A DNA stretch of 64,000 nucleotides from Aedes albopictus (GCF_035046485.1 NC_085136.1:161011963-161075962), one strand, 5' to 3'. Positions 42,456 to 53,465 are shown, numbered from the stretch's first letter. Made by a program: numbers and translations. Notes: generated by a model not told the origin, from the letters alone.

Positions 42456-44785
42456 AAGGAAAAATAATCGGTGTGGTGGCAGACACGAAAATGCTCAATT
42501 TCCATCAATAAATAAATCGGAAGTCTTACTCAGATACTGCCAGCAAAGCATGAATATCTGAATACTCGCGGTATTTTCCGCTTCCGCTATGTTGGAAATA
42601 CTAACCAATGATGAATATGTTATCTCAAATCTCTGTAGAAATCAGATGAATACATGCGTCAGAGCATTTAACACTTTTAGATAGAGAAAAATGTGGGCAA
42701 TCCCTCGACACACCATAACTTCGACATAAATTGGCTCCCATCAATTTTATTGGCCCAACTACAAATGACAGAAATTCATTGAGATAGCGGTCTACTTTCG
42801 TCTGCTGACCATACGAATGCTTCGACCATCAAGATTGAGATTGAGAGACAGGGTTTAAATTGCCCACAATCCATTAGCGCGCCGATCGATTGATTGGAAC
42901 AAATCTGTCCTCTGCATGCGCGATTGCAGGTCGCCACCACAACGAATGCTGTATGCTGGTGGTGACCGCTTGCTAGAGAACAACACTGATAAACAACACT
43001 CAACTTATAATAGATGTGGACAACAACGGCAGCAACAGCAGGCGGGTGCGACTTAATCCCCATGACTACCATGACGACGACGATACCGGCGTGCCAGTGT
43101 GCGAGGCACTTAAGGCTCAAATAACCATCATTCAGTCATCAGCAATCATCAATTTTTCAAAAACAGTTTTCTTCCTCCAAGTCGCAGAACCGTCATTGAA
43201 AATTATTTCACTATTATCCAGATGGTAGCCAGAGTGCAGTGATAAATTTTTATTAGCATTGGTTGAGATTTCAGCGAGAAAACTGCTTTTGAGTTTTTGC
43301 TATACGATGATGGTTTGTTTCCTCTTAAACAAGTTTCAAACGTACCAGCGTCGAGAATCGATTCCGGCCAACACTTTGAGAGAGCAAGACATCTGAGCAG
43401 AAAGTGTTGGGAACAGTAATAATCGCTTCAGCTGCAGTTCTTCAATCAATCACAAAAGTCACCACAATCTTCTTACGATGTGTGCACGCGAGATCACTTT
43501 GAACACTATTCCGAAATGCTGGCGATAAGGTTGTATTGTTGTACAGCTTCTTCGGCTTCTTCAGCTTGATCGCATGCTACGGTTTTGTTCCATTCTATTA
43601 CATGGGTTCCTTGGATGCAATAAAAATGCTTAAACTTTATATAAAACATTACATAATTTTCACACTTTCCACCAATACAATCAGTTTCTTATCTTTCCAC
43701 GTGACGAACACAATTCAAAACTGTATCAAACGGCGATATAATTACAACGTTCTTTTGGGTATTCAAACGCTTATCAGTTCACCGAGAACAGAAGTACTTT
43801 CACACACGTGCCTTCAAGGGTTAACCATCTAGATACCTAGGTTCGTTCAGCGCCTACTATCTGCCACGAAACTAGTCACCAATAATGATGGATTCTCGCT
43901 GTCTTCGAACGAACACTTGATAAAACACTGACGGAATGCGCGAAGATACCCCCCGCGACAAAGGGGTGGAACCGGGAGGAAACGCACTACTCGCGAATGG
44001 TTCACTGCTGCGGCGGCAGCAGCAGCGGTACCCGTTTGCGTATAAACATAATCAAAAAAGAACAACTCGGAAAGAAAACAATGCCGTGGTCAATGGGTGA
44101 TAGGAACGAACGTAGACACGTCCTAACCACACAACATTCGGAAACTCACTAGCCGTGACTCGCTATGAATGAAGTCGGTTTGCTGCTGGCTGCTGAGAAA
44201 GAGCTGAGCCGGCTCAAAGTGTTAGGAGAGTATTCGAGATGGGGGAACTGCAGTTATTTCTCTCTCCGTGTCGCGGCGGTAAAGTGTGTAGCATACGGAA
44301 TGAGGATGAAACGTGCGTGAAGTAAACTCACTCTTGGCAGCATTTTCATGCAGGAGGTTCCTCTCAAAGCTTAAACGTTATGTTGCGTTCAAGACTGCTA
44401 GTGCAGTATACACGTGCGATGTTGCAGAACTGCGTTTGATTTTTGTTGCGTACCGTGAAGCGACACAATCGGCCCACTAAAACATTTTCATTCTTTGAGG
44501 AGCGTGAGAATCATCCGAAGGAAGAAATTTTGAACTCGGGGATGTTCAATTGATGGGTTTTAGCGCAGCTCTTTTAGACTGGCAGGGCATATTCGATTAT
44601 TGGCACGATGATCAAGTTCTTCTGTGACAAGGTCAACTTCCGGTTGATGAGAGGGTAGAGTGCTTTTAGCCTCGCTTTTAGCAAGATGTTATATTTGGAG
44701 ACCGTCTATTGTCTGAACAGTAGCTTGTTGTCCAAGCTTAAGTCAAGACAATCAGCTACGTTCGACCATTTTTTTTCATTCCTTG
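42456..44785. other. Long stretch without a supported gene
   Basis: Short frames at 42776-43228 and 43536-43832 (the latter hydrophobic at its start) match nothing I know. From about 43850 to 44330 the DNA is GC-rich with CGGCGGCAGCAGCAGCGG-type triplets and looks like a promoter or non-coding exon, but no motif decides it. Confidence 0.3.
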
Positions 44786-45018
44786 TTGGGTATATAAGTC
44801 ACTGCGACCTGTTTTTAGATCTATTGTGACAAATGCCCCAGTTTTGTTTAGCTATGTCAAGTTGACATATCACCATTGGAGTTAGCAATAATCAAACCTT
44901 GACTGTAAGCATGATCCCAACACGGTGCCACAGTTCGGATGAACTGTACTACCGCATTGGCGTTTGTTCTCCAGACATCAAGGGATTCTATCAGCCCCTT
45001 GTCGAAGAACCTAATTCT

Positions 45019-45489
45019 TCAAGCTGCAATTGCCGGGCAACGGCACAACAAATGCTCCGAGTCTTCTGTATCTATGCCGCAAAAGCGACATAAATCATCT
45101 TGAAGTTTTCCAATTAGCTTCAGATGATACCGGCTCGGACAATGACCTGTTAGAAGGCCAGTAAAAGAACTAAGATCTTTTTTAGAAAGTTCTAGAATTT
45201 TACGAGTACTTGAAACGTCCGGCTTTATGAAACGTTTCGACTGCCTCGCAATAGTGGTGTTTTCCCAGTTGGATTTTATTTTCTCATGTTCCCATGCTTT
45301 AAACTCCATTCTGAGAAAACAACCAGACACACCACAAAATGGTTCAGGCCCTATGAATTGATGAGACGATCCAAGTCTTGCTAACATATCGGCTTGTTCA
45401 TTTCCTTCAATTCCACAGTGCCCTGGAACCCAAAATAGCTTCACCTGATTACGGCAAGCAACTGTTGAAGTGACTGAATACACTCCCAT
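45019..45489 (-). pseudogene. LOA-like ORF2 C-terminus: end of RNase H and zinc-like region
   Basis: Begins with the last RNase H block (LFWVPGHCGIEGNEQAD, containing the final catalytic D). Then LTGHCPSRYHLKLIG and a CRFCGIDTEDSEHLLCRC region (CX2C...HX4C) follow, usual at the end of I/LOA ORF2. It overlaps the upstream frame at 45441-45489 but in another frame, so one frameshift separates the two halves of RNase H. Confidence 0.8.
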
Positions 45490-47123
45490 ACAAGTTTAGA
45501 AGAGCATGTTGCTGATTTCAAAGCATTTAGAGCTGCTTGGCTATCAGACATCATGCAAATTGTTGAATGTCTGTAGTTTCTGCGTAAGCAAATATTACTG
45601 CATTCCAAAATCGCCTGGACTTCAGCTTGAAAAACTGTAGGCCACTTGCCCATAGGAATTGATATGTTAATCCCGGGGCCAGTCACGCCTGCCCCTACTT
45701 GATCGTTCAATTTTGAACCATCAGTGTAAAATACGATTGATCCTGGGTGTAGTTCTGGGCCACCATTTGTCCACAGATTTCGCCCTGGATTAATCACTTC
45801 AAAAGAGCGTTCAAAATTGTATCTTTTGCTCATCCAATCACTATTATTTACGACGAGAGAGCCGATACTAATAGTTTTCAGAATACTAAGATGCCCTCTC
45901 AGGTCAACATCAAAGAGTTGCGTAGCTCTTTTGAGCTTCAATGCACTCTTTGCAGCTTCTGATTGAACAAATTGATGCAGCGGAAGTAGGTGAAGTAAAG
46001 TGTCAAGCGCTTTAGACGGTGTACTTCGCATTGCACCAGTAATTGAAAGAGTAGCTAATCTTTGAAGTTTTTCCAGTTTCTTCTGTGCTAACCTTTCATT
46101 TGTTTTAGGCCACCAGACCAGTGACGCATAGGTAACTCTGGGTCTCACAATTGCCGAAAAAATCCAGTGGATCATTTTCGGTTTCAATACCCACTTTTTA
46201 CCAAGAGTCTTTTTACTGATCCATAGAGCACTTGTAGCTTTACCAACTACATGCTCAAGATGTAAATTCCAATTTAGTTTGCTGTCAAGATAAACTCCAA
46301 GATACTTGACGGTATTTGAAAGTTCCAAAAGAGTTCCTTTCAGTTTTAAGTTAGTAATTGCTATTTTTCTCCGTCGTGTAAATGGTACGATCGTGGTTTT
46401 AGAAGGATTTATGTTCAATCCTTCCTTATCGCACCACGAGGAGACTAAATTTAAGGCAGTTTGCATTCTGTTAGTGATAACATTGTCATATTTACCACGA
46501 ACTACTATGACTATGTCATCAGCGAAGCCAATTATTTCGAAGCCCTGTGCTTCCAGTTTTTTTAGAAGATCATCAACTATCAAAGACCACAATAGAGGTG
46601 ATAGTACGCTTCCTTGTGGGCACCCTTTTACTGCTCTAACGGTAATAAATGAATTGCCAAGGTTAGATGATATCTCTCTTTTTGATAACATTTCTCCAAT
46701 CCAATCAACAATGCATCTATCAAAACCACGTCTTGACATAGCATTTCTCATTGAATCGTAAGATGTGTTATCGAACGCTCCTTCAATATCAAGAAACGTA
46801 GCAAGTGAAATCTCCTTTGCTTCAAAGGATCTTTCCAATTTTGTAACCAGCTTATGAAGTGCTGTTACCGAAGATTTGCCCTCTTGATATGCAAATTGAT
46901 TTTGGCTCAATGGGCTTTTTGTTAAATATGACGATTTGATATACTCGCCTAGTATTTTTTCCATTATTTTCAACATAATGGACGATAAACTTATGGGTCT
47001 GAAGGATTTTGGTGATGATTTATCCTTCTTATTTGCCTTTGGGATAAAAGTGACTCGCACTTCTCTCCAAGCTGTAGGGATATGGCTTAGTGATAAGCTT
47101 AATCGGAACAACTTGGTTAACAT
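45441..47123 (-). pseudogene. LOA-like reverse transcriptase and RNase H
   Basis: An open frame of 560 codons. RT blocks: FRPISLSS (41-48), LDIEGAFDN (111-119), CPQGSVLSPLLW (168-179), GFADDIVIV (199-207, catalytic pair intact), INPSKTTIVPF (238-248), VKYLGVYLDSKLNW (272-285). RNase H: YTDGS (466-470), FQAEVQAIL and MSDSQAAL. The catalytic residues of RT and the first three of RNase H are intact, so this part decayed little; it is broken from the linker upstream by a frameshift near 47130. Confidence 0.85.
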
Positions 47124-47135
47124 AGGTGTTAAGAT

Positions 47136-47753
47136 TTATTTACCCTTCTGGAGTAGTACAGGAAAAATTCCATCCCTACCCGGAGCTTTGAAGGGTTCAA
47201 AGGAATCAATTGCCCATTTAACCTTTTGTTCAGTAATAATTTGATCGCCCAGAATGCATGCATCACTCCTGGTGCCTTCTAACACAGTTGATTCATCATC
47301 TTCATGAATATATCTCCTGGTTTCATTGGTCTCAGTTTGCGATACAGATGTATTCTGGTCTTCAGTGAAAGCAACAATGGAACACGGAAAGTGTGTTTTC
47401 ATCATTGTTTCCAAGATTTCTTCGGAGCTCTTTGTAAAAGAACCATCTTCTTTTTATAGAGTTCCAAGACCTATAGAATGATCTTTAGCGAGGACTTTTT
47501 GCAATCTAGCAACACTCGGAGTACTTTCAATGTTTTCACATGTGTGCCTCCAATTTATCCTCTTCGATCTTCGAATTTCTCTGTTATAAATTGTGAGGGA
47601 CTCTTTGTATTGTTCCCACTGTTGTGTTCTTTTAGTCCGGTTAAATAACTTCCGGGTTTTCTGTCGCAGTTTTTGCAAGTTACTATTCCACCAAGGAACA
47701 TCTCTATTTGAAGAGCGTTTCTTCCCGGGTAGAGGTGAAATACTGACGATCAA
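47136..47753 (-). pseudogene. LOA-like linker and first RT block
   Basis: Two frames: 47454-47753 with RDVPWWNSNLQKLRQKTRKL and 47136-47414 with EQKVKWAIDSFEPFKAPGRD, then GIFPVLLQKG. PWWN is the conserved start of the endonuclease-RT linker, and FKAPG-DGI is the first RT block. A stop at about 47457 and a frameshift separate the pieces. Confidence 0.78.
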
Positions 47754-48000
47754 AACGTGATATTGGTTTGATTGATATAAGAGATAAAAGATCTGAAAAT
47801 AATATCTGAAAAATATTCCTGGAACATCTGAACAATATCAAAATTTGATATTTCAAGATCAAACGAATAGCTTGCTGCTATTGGTTAGATCTTACAAGAT
47901 CTAATTATGATCTGATGATGTTGTTCCAGGAGTAAATTTTAGATATTATTTTCAGCTATTTTATCTCTTATATCAATCAAACCAATATCACTTTTTGATC
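47748..48000. mobile_element. MITE with GATCAAAA.GTGATATTGG ends
   Basis: Inverted ends of about 40 bp (GTGATATTGGTTTGATTGAT, then ATAAGAGATAAAA) with one mismatch near the tip. The AT-rich interior has AGATCT-rich pairing. It separates the endonuclease from the linker of the LOA-like element. The target duplication is not clear. Confidence 0.8.
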
Positions 48001-48006
48001 TCAATA

Positions 48007-48702
48007 TCAAAATATGCTATTATTGAGCTCTTTTCCTCTACCAGGGTTTGGTGCACAACTGTCATGAAAAGCCTGTTTAATTATGCTCGAAAGTGTCGAA
48101 GCGCTTTCTTCAAGCCCATGACGAGAATTTTGAATGGCATTTAAGTTATCCATTCCCGATAAAAGTTTTGAGGTGTACATATCCCAGTTAGTCTTCCTGG
48201 GATTTCTAGTAGTTTCTATGAGTTGACAGCCAGCCTCATATTCAAACAGTATATGCTTGTGATCAGATAAAGAAATTTCATCTGACACATGCCAATTTTT
48301 GATTTTTTCCGAGAGTGTAGGGCTACACAATGTCAAATCCAAAACTTCCTGCCTAATAGCATTTGTAAAGGTAGGTTTATCGCCTCTGTTACATAAATCG
48401 ATTTCATTTCTTGAAATGAAATCTAAGAGGTGTTCTCCCCTACTATTAATGTCTGTGCTAGCCCATATCGTATGATGAGCATTTGCATCACAACCAATGA
48501 GGAAAGCTTTATTTAGCTTTCTGCAATAAGAGACAAAAGCTGCTACTTCTGGTGGGGGTACATCATCCACATCTCCCGGAAAGTATGCCGAAGCTACACA
48601 AATTTCCGTTTTCCCGTGGATTGTTGGTACTTCCATCATAATTGCAACAATGTCACGATTAATAAATTGTGTAATTGGAACTGCATTCACAGTCCCATTC
48701 AC
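48007..48702 (-). pseudogene. LOA-like endonuclease, middle and C-terminal part
   Basis: 231 codons with ASAYFPGDVDDVPPPEVAAF, FLIGCDANAHHTIWAS (catalytic D-N), NRGDKPTFTNAIRQEVLDLT and NWHVSDEISLSDHKHILFE (SDH). This is the apurinic-endonuclease-type fold. Its N-terminus lies on the other side of the copia element, at 53160-53362. The frame runs off at the MITE border near 48007. Confidence 0.83.
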
Positions 48703-48765
48703 TAAAATTGCAGATCTTGGTGGTAACTGCCCTACTTTATATATTAATTTGGAGGAATCTGTATG

Positions 48766-48880
48766 TGTTGTGAAACCTATCGTAGTAACCCATGGTTATG
48801 CTAGTTAAGGATTAAAATAAATTTTCACTTCTGTTCCAACCATCAACCGAACTGGACGTTCTTCTTGCGCACTCCCAATA
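48766..48880 (+). repeat. 5' LTR of young copia
   Basis: TGTTGTGAAACC...CTCCCAATA, 115 bp. Short even for a copia-type LTR. Contains TAAAATAAATTTT, a possible A/T-rich polyadenylation region. Confidence 0.93.
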
Positions 48881-48892
48881 GGTTATGGGCCG
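48881..48892 (+). other. Copia primer-binding site
   Basis: GGTTATGGGCCG directly after the LTR; one base different from the GGTTATGGGCCC of the older element at 9291. Fits the internal initiator-tRNA-Met primer of copia-type elements. Confidence 0.82.
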
Positions 48893-48959
48893 TTTTCCAA
48901 AACGTTTTTGAAGATTTCTCAAGATTTTTCTATACCGTTTGCCGATCAAGATAATCAAG

Positions 48960-51900
48960 ATGAATTCCGCCACAGCCGGATCCTCAAGCGCTGCAGGTAG
49001 TAGCATAGTCACTTCAAGCCTTCCTGGAATCGAACGTCTAACCGGAAGAGACAACTGGGCCACCTGGAAGTTCGCTGTACAGACTTTCCTGGAGCTCGAA
49101 GATCTCTGGTGCGTTGTGAAGCCGAAGATGAAGCCCGACGGAACCTACGAAGCCGTGAATGCAGACAAGGATCGCAAGGCAAGAGCGAAGATCATCCTAC
49201 TCCTTGATCCCATCAATTATGTTCACGTCAAGGAAGCGATGTCGGCGAGAGAAGTTTGGTCGAAGCTGGAGCGGGCCTTCGAGGATTCGGGACTGACCAG
49301 GCGAGTCGGGCTCCTCCACAAATTGATCAAGACGGACCTTACATCGTGCGAATCTATGGGCGATTACGTGAACCGGATTGTCTCGACTGCTCATCAACTC
49401 AACGGGATCGGATTTGCGATTACGGAAGAGTGGATCGGAACGTTGCTGCTGGCTGGCCTGCCCGACGAGTACCGTCCAATGATTATGGCTTTGGAGAACT
49501 CGGGCATACCCATCACTGGAGACATCATAAAAACGAAACTTCTTCAAGAGGTCCAGACGATGACTTCAAGTGATTCGGCGTTTGCAGCCAAGAAGCGAAG
49601 CGGAATTTCCGGTAAGCAAGTGAAGAAGTCGGATCCTCCCAAGGGACCGAAGTGCCGGAAATGTGCAAAGTACGGCCATATAGCGAAGGACTGCCGCAGC
49701 TCAAAGAAGGACAACGCATTCTGTGCCGTGCTGTCAACGTTCGGATCGATGCCAGATGAAGACTGGTACTTCGACTCCGGAGCAAGCGTGCATATGACGC
49801 GCAATAGCAGTCTACTGGAGAACATCAAACCATCAAGTGGTACCGTGGTAGCAGCAAACGGAGGAAGTATGAAGATCACTGCGACGGGCTCATCTGTACT
49901 GCAACCTTCCTGCAACGGCGATGAGATTCCTGTCCATGATGTGCAGCTACTGCCGGATCTGTCTGCGAATCTACTATCAGTCAACCAGATCGTGAAGAAG
50001 GGCCACACCGTCATCTTCAACAACGATGGGTGCAAGGTGATTGACCGGGACGGCGATGTGATCGCTACTGGAAGCCATCGGAACGATCTGTTCAAACTCG
50101 AGCAACGGAAGCAAGGTAAATCAACCGCTTTAGCATGTTCATCCGCAGGAAGCTTGGAGGTCTGGCACCGCCGGATGGGACACCTGAACGTAAACGGCGT
50201 GCGCAGCCTGGCCAATGGACTAGTCACTGGTGTCAACATCGTTGGAGGAAGCATGGCTGATTGCAAGGTATGTCCAATGGGCAAACATAGTCGACATCCG
50301 TTTTCCAAACAAGGATCTCGCGCGGAGGGAGTACTCGACGTGGTCCATTCTGACATTTGCGGGCCAATGGAGACCAAATCGCTTGGGGGAAGCCGCTATT
50401 ACATAGTTTTCGTGGACGACAAGTCACGCAGGATGTGGTCGTATTTTTTGAAATCGAAGTCGGAAGCTGAGGTCATCAAAACTTTCCAGGATTTCCACGC
50501 AATGGCGAAACGACAATCTGGACGAAAGCTGAAGATACTCCGGACAGACAACGGAAGAGAATACGTCAACGCGGGTTTCAAGAATTACTTGAAGAAACAC
50601 GGAATCGTCCACCAAACAACAAATGCGTACACCCCGGAGCAAAATGGAATGGCGGAGCGTGCCAACAGATTTATCGTGGAGCGTGCTAGGTGCATGTTGC
50701 ACATGGCCCAACTGCCGAAAGGATTCTGGGCGGAGGCTGTTGCTACTGCCGTGTACCTGCTGAACCGTTCTCCAACCAAAGGTCATGATGTCACCCCGGA
50801 TGAAGCATGGTCTGGCAAGAAGCCGGATCTGTCCCATGTTCGGATTTTCGGAACTCGTGCCATGGTTTTCGTTCCTAAACAAAAACGCAAGAAGTGGGAC
50901 GCAAAATCCGAAGAATGCGTTCTGACGGGCTTCGACGAGGAAACCAAGGGGTACAGGCTGTACAACCTGAAGTCGAAGACGATTACCATCAGTCGGGAGG
51001 TGAACTTCATCAATGAAGGTGAGATTGTCCCAGTTCAAGCATCGTCAAGTCAGACCAGGAAAATCATTCTCATGGAGCATGAAGAGGTGGTATCCCTATC
51101 GCCAAATGAAGTCCAGGAGGAAGTACCAAGCGAAGACGAGGACGAGGAATTCTTCACCGATGTCAACGATGAAACCTCCGATGATAACGACGCGACCCTG
51201 AGTGAAGTTGAGGATGCTGACAACACCGTGATCAACTTGACCCCCGTGCTCCCACCGCGACAAAACTCATATCCACCTTGGTCAGAGGTGTCGAGGCGCA
51301 GCGGTCGGGAGCACATACTTCCAGGCAAGTACAAAGATTTTGTAGTTCCAACGAAAGGTCTCCCCAGTTCCCTTCCTTCTCAGAAACGAAACATCATACT
51401 CCCGGGACCCAGAAACCAGCGTGAGTCCAACGAGGGTACAACATCCCGAAGCGAGGTTCCTTTTTCACGTGACGAAACTGATGCCACCGGACCCGAGAGC
51501 CACGGTCAGTTCAGCGGGATCGCAAAGTCCAATTCCGAGGCCAGGATTTCAGCAGCGGCTGAAGATCCGTACACCCATCAGGATGCACTGGCGCGTGACG
51601 ACTCCGAACGGTGGAAGACAGCAATGCGTGATGAATACCAAGCGCTCATGGACAACGACACGTGGACTCTGACAACCCTCCCGGAAGGAAGAAAGGCTAT
51701 CAAGTGCAAGTGGGTATTCAAGACCAAGCACGACGCTGCCGGGAACATCGACCGTTACAAGGCACGACTAGTCATCAAGGGCTACTCTCAGCGAAACCTT
51801 CTCGTCGACCAGATGGACGCGGTCACCGCTTTTCTCCAAGGCGACCTGGACGAGGAAATTTATATGCAGCAACCCCCATGCTTTGAGCAACCTGGAAAGC

Positions 51901-53024
51901 GGCCAATGGTGTGCCGTTTGAACAAAGCCCTGTATGGACTGAAGCAGTCGAGCCGTGTATGGAACGCGAAATTAGATGCAGCCCTCAAGAAGCTTGGACT
52001 GAAGCCTTCGAGGTACGACCCGTGCTTGTACTACAAGTTTAGTGGCGGCAAGATCCTGTTTGTCGCAATCTACGTGGACGACCTGATGCTGTTTTCCAAC
52101 GACGAAGACATGAAGGACGAAATCAAGGCCAAGCTGAGCAGCATGTTTCGCATGAAGGATCTCGGACCAGCAAAGAGTTGCTTGGGGATCCGAATTACGC
52201 GTACGGAGGATGGCATAGCGCTCGATCAAGAAGCCTACATTCAATCGATTTTGACCCGTTTCAAGATGCAAGAATCAAAACCCACATCAACGCCGATGAA
52301 CACCGCAGTCAAACTGACCAAGGAAATGTCACCGCAAACCGAAGAAGAAGCCGAACAAATGGCTACGGTACCTTATCAGGAAGCGGTAGGGTGCCTTATG
52401 TATCTTGCTCAGTGCACCAGACCCGATATCCTGTTCGCCGTCAACCAACTGAGTAGGTACAACACCAATCCCGGACCAAGTCACTGGCAGGCCGTCAAGC
52501 ACCTAATGCGGTACCTGAGAGGAACGTCAACGATGAAGTTGCAGTACTCAACATCTGGTAACGAGGAGATACGTGGTTTTACCGACGCTGATTGGGCCGC
52601 TGACTCGGATGACCGGAAGTCAACCAGTGGATACATGTTCCTGTTGCAAGGCGGAGCGGTATCATGGAGCTGTAAGAGGCAACCAACCGTTGCATTGTCC
52701 ACCTGTGAGGCTGAGTACATGGCGTTATCTGCTGCAGTGCAAGAGGCTTCATGGTGGCATGGGCTGATGTCGCAGTTTGGTATGAAGCAACCGATAGACC
52801 TCTACTGTGACAACCAGAGCACCATCTGTATTGCCAAGAACGGCGGTTACACTCCAAGAACGAAACACATCGACATTCGTCACCACTACATCCGAGACAC
52901 ACTGGATCGAGGGATAATAAACATCAACTATGTTAACACCGAAGATCAAGTAGCTGACGGATTAACAAAACCGCTTCAACGAATCAAGCTGGAGCGAAAT
53001 CGAGGAGCCATGGGAATCGCATAA
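48960..53024 (+). CDS. Copia Gag-Pol polyprotein, RT internally deleted
   Basis: An open frame of 1354 codons from ATG at 48960. Domains in order: UBN2 Gag (about 20-210, LTGRDNWATWKFAVQTF), CCHC knuckle CRKCAKYGHIAKDC (232-245), protease DSGASVHMT (272-280), pre-integrase zinc region (H..H...CKVC, 402-440), integrase with D in HSDICGP (about 464), D in RTDNGRE (about 530) and E in MAER (about 566), RT with AIYVDDLMLF, and RNase H (GFTDADWAADSDDRKSTSGY, then STCEAEYMAL). Copia RTs have about 30 residues between the GYSQ block and the DAVTAFL block; here GYSQR passes straight to NLLVDQMDAVTAFLQGD. The frame is kept, but the first RT fingers/palm blocks are lost, so the element is probably unable to copy itself unaided. 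Confidence 0.93.
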   Translation: MNSATAGSSSAAGSSIVTSSLPGIERLTGRDNWATWKFAVQTFLELEDLWCVVKPKMKPDGTYEAVNADKDRKARAKIILLLDPINYVHVKEAMSAREVWSKLERAFEDSGLTRRVGLLHKLIKTDLTSCESMGDYVNRIVSTAHQLNGIGFAITEEWIGTLLLAGLPDEYRPMIMALENSGIPITGDIIKTKLLQEVQTMTSSDSAFAAKKRSGISGKQVKKSDPPKGPKCRKCAKYGHIAKDCRSSKKDNAFCAVLSTFGSMPDEDWYFDSGASVHMTRNSSLLENIKPSSGTVVAANGGSMKITATGSSVLQPSCNGDEIPVHDVQLLPDLSANLLSVNQIVKKGHTVIFNNDGCKVIDRDGDVIATGSHRNDLFKLEQRKQGKSTALACSSAGSLEVWHRRMGHLNVNGVRSLANGLVTGVNIVGGSMADCKVCPMGKHSRHPFSKQGSRAEGVLDVVHSDICGPMETKSLGGSRYYIVFVDDKSRRMWSYFLKSKSEAEVIKTFQDFHAMAKRQSGRKLKILRTDNGREYVNAGFKNYLKKHGIVHQTTNAYTPEQNGMAERANRFIVERARCMLHMAQLPKGFWAEAVATAVYLLNRSPTKGHDVTPDEAWSGKKPDLSHVRIFGTRAMVFVPKQKRKKWDAKSEECVLTGFDEETKGYRLYNLKSKTITISREVNFINEGEIVPVQASSSQTRKIILMEHEEVVSLSPNEVQEEVPSEDEDEEFFTDVNDETSDDNDATLSEVEDADNTVINLTPVLPPRQNSYPPWSEVSRRSGREHILPGKYKDFVVPTKGLPSSLPSQKRNIILPGPRNQRESNEGTTSRSEVPFSRDETDATGPESHGQFSGIAKSNSEARISAAAEDPYTHQDALARDDSERWKTAMRDEYQALMDNDTWTLTTLPEGRKAIKCKWVFKTKHDAAGNIDRYKARLVIKGYSQRNLLVDQMDAVTAFLQGDLDEEIYMQQPPCFEQPGKRPMVCRLNKALYGLKQSSRVWNAKLDAALKKLGLKPSRYDPCLYYKFSGGKILFVAIYVDDLMLFSNDEDMKDEIKAKLSSMFRMKDLGPAKSCLGIRITRTEDGIALDQEAYIQSILTRFKMQESKPTSTPMNTAVKLTKEMSPQTEEEAEQMATVPYQEAVGCLMYLAQCTRPDILFAVNQLSRYNTNPGPSHWQAVKHLMRYLRGTSTMKLQYSTSGNEEIRGFTDADWAADSDDRKSTSGYMFLLQGGAVSWSCKRQPTVALSTCEAEYMALSAAVQEASWWHGLMSQFGMKQPIDLYCDNQSTICIAKNGGYTPRTKHIDIRHHYIRDTLDRGIININYVNTEDQVADGLTKPLQRIKLERNRGAMGIA

Positions 53025-53031
53025 CTGGCTT

Positions 53032-53040
53032 AAGGAGGAG
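53032..53040 (+). other. Copia polypurine tract
   Basis: AAGGAGGAG immediately before the 3' LTR, as expected for plus-strand priming. Confidence 0.75.
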
Positions 53041-53159
53041 TGTTGTGAAACCCATCGTAGTAACCCATGGTTATGCTAGTTAAGGATTATGTCAAATAAA
53101 TTTTCACTTCTGTTCCAACCATCAACCGAACTGGACGTTCTTCTTGCGCACTCCCAATA
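53041..53159 (+). repeat. 3' LTR of young copia
   Basis: 119 bp, near-identical to 48766-48880; has ATGT inserted before CAAATAAATTTT relative to the 5' copy. Confidence 0.93.
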
Positions 53160-53362
53160 GTATGGATTCCCATTATCCTACAATTGTTCGTCCATGGTTC
53201 CTGGATAAAAGCTATATCCAGTTTACTCTCAGCAAATCTTTTGCAAAGTACAGCTGTTGCTTCCTTTGCGTGATGAAGATTTACTTGGATGAACCGTAAA
53301 TACGTTCGACCATTCCACCATTGAACTATTGAGGGTGATATTCCAATCCTCAGCCGGAACAA
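53160..53362 (-). pseudogene. LOA-like endonuclease, N-terminal part
   Basis: The minus-strand frame reads LRFIQVNLHHAKEATAVLCK, then SKLDIAFIQEPWTNN. This is the start of the endonuclease, with N in QVNLHH and E in QEPW. The frame continues across the copia target duplication into the 48.7-kb part, which proves the copia element landed in this LOA-like copy. Confidence 0.83.
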
Positions 53363-53420
53363 ATCTGGGAATGGGGAAAAGAAAAGGATGAGCTAGGTCT
53401 TCGCCACACGTTCACACAAA

Positions 53421-53465
53421 TCTTGAACTGATTGATTTGTCTTTATTATAGAGACTTTCAGCCCT
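53421..53465 (-). mobile_element. Third copy of the short GGGCTGAAAGTCTC retroinsertion
   Basis: On the minus strand AAGGGCTGAAAGTCTCTATA, then ATAAAGACAAATCAATCAG. Same type as 16382-16425 and 39771-39826. No target duplication could be seen for this copy. Confidence 0.6.

Larger units (their letters stand above)
48766..53159 (+). mobile_element. Nearly complete young copia retrotransposon
   Basis: LTRs of 115 bp (48766-48880) and 119 bp (53041-53159) differ by about one substitution and a 4-bp indel. The unit is flanked by GTATG (48761-48765 and 53160-53164). A primer site (48881), one long Gag-Pol frame (48960-53024) and a purine tract (53032-53040) are all present. It interrupts the endonuclease of the LOA-like element. 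LTRs start TG but end TA. The single frame hides an in-frame RT deletion (see the CDS). Confidence 0.95.
44786..53400 (-). mobile_element. LOA-like non-LTR element with RNase H, interrupted by a MITE and a copia element
   Basis: Minus-strand order, 5' to 3': endonuclease start (53160-53362), copia insertion (48766-53159 with GTATG duplication), endonuclease rest (48007-48760), MITE (47748-48000), linker (47454-47747), RT (45441-47414), RNase H and C-terminal cysteine region (45019-45489), 3' UTR. RT plus RNase H in one ORF2 is typical of LOA and I groups; the LDIEGAFDN and CPQGSVLSPLLW wording favours LOA. ORF1 is not present upstream of 53400, so the copy is 5' truncated. Confidence 0.8.

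Noticed and set aside
40612..42498. 628-codon minus-strand open frame of SGNPPGVP-like repeats, suggestive of a repeat-rich structural protein
   Set aside because: It coincides with a 24-bp tandem DNA repeat, starts and ends outside the array in a MITE and unrelated DNA, and has no signal peptide or domain. Period divisible by three explains the open frame.
43536..43832. 98-codon frame with a hydrophobic start, possible membrane protein or receptor exon
   Set aside because: No family pattern, no splice context, AT-rich coding; cannot be supported.
49544..50377. 277-codon minus-strand frame inside copia
   Set aside because: Antisense to the Gag-Pol frame; no independent similarity.
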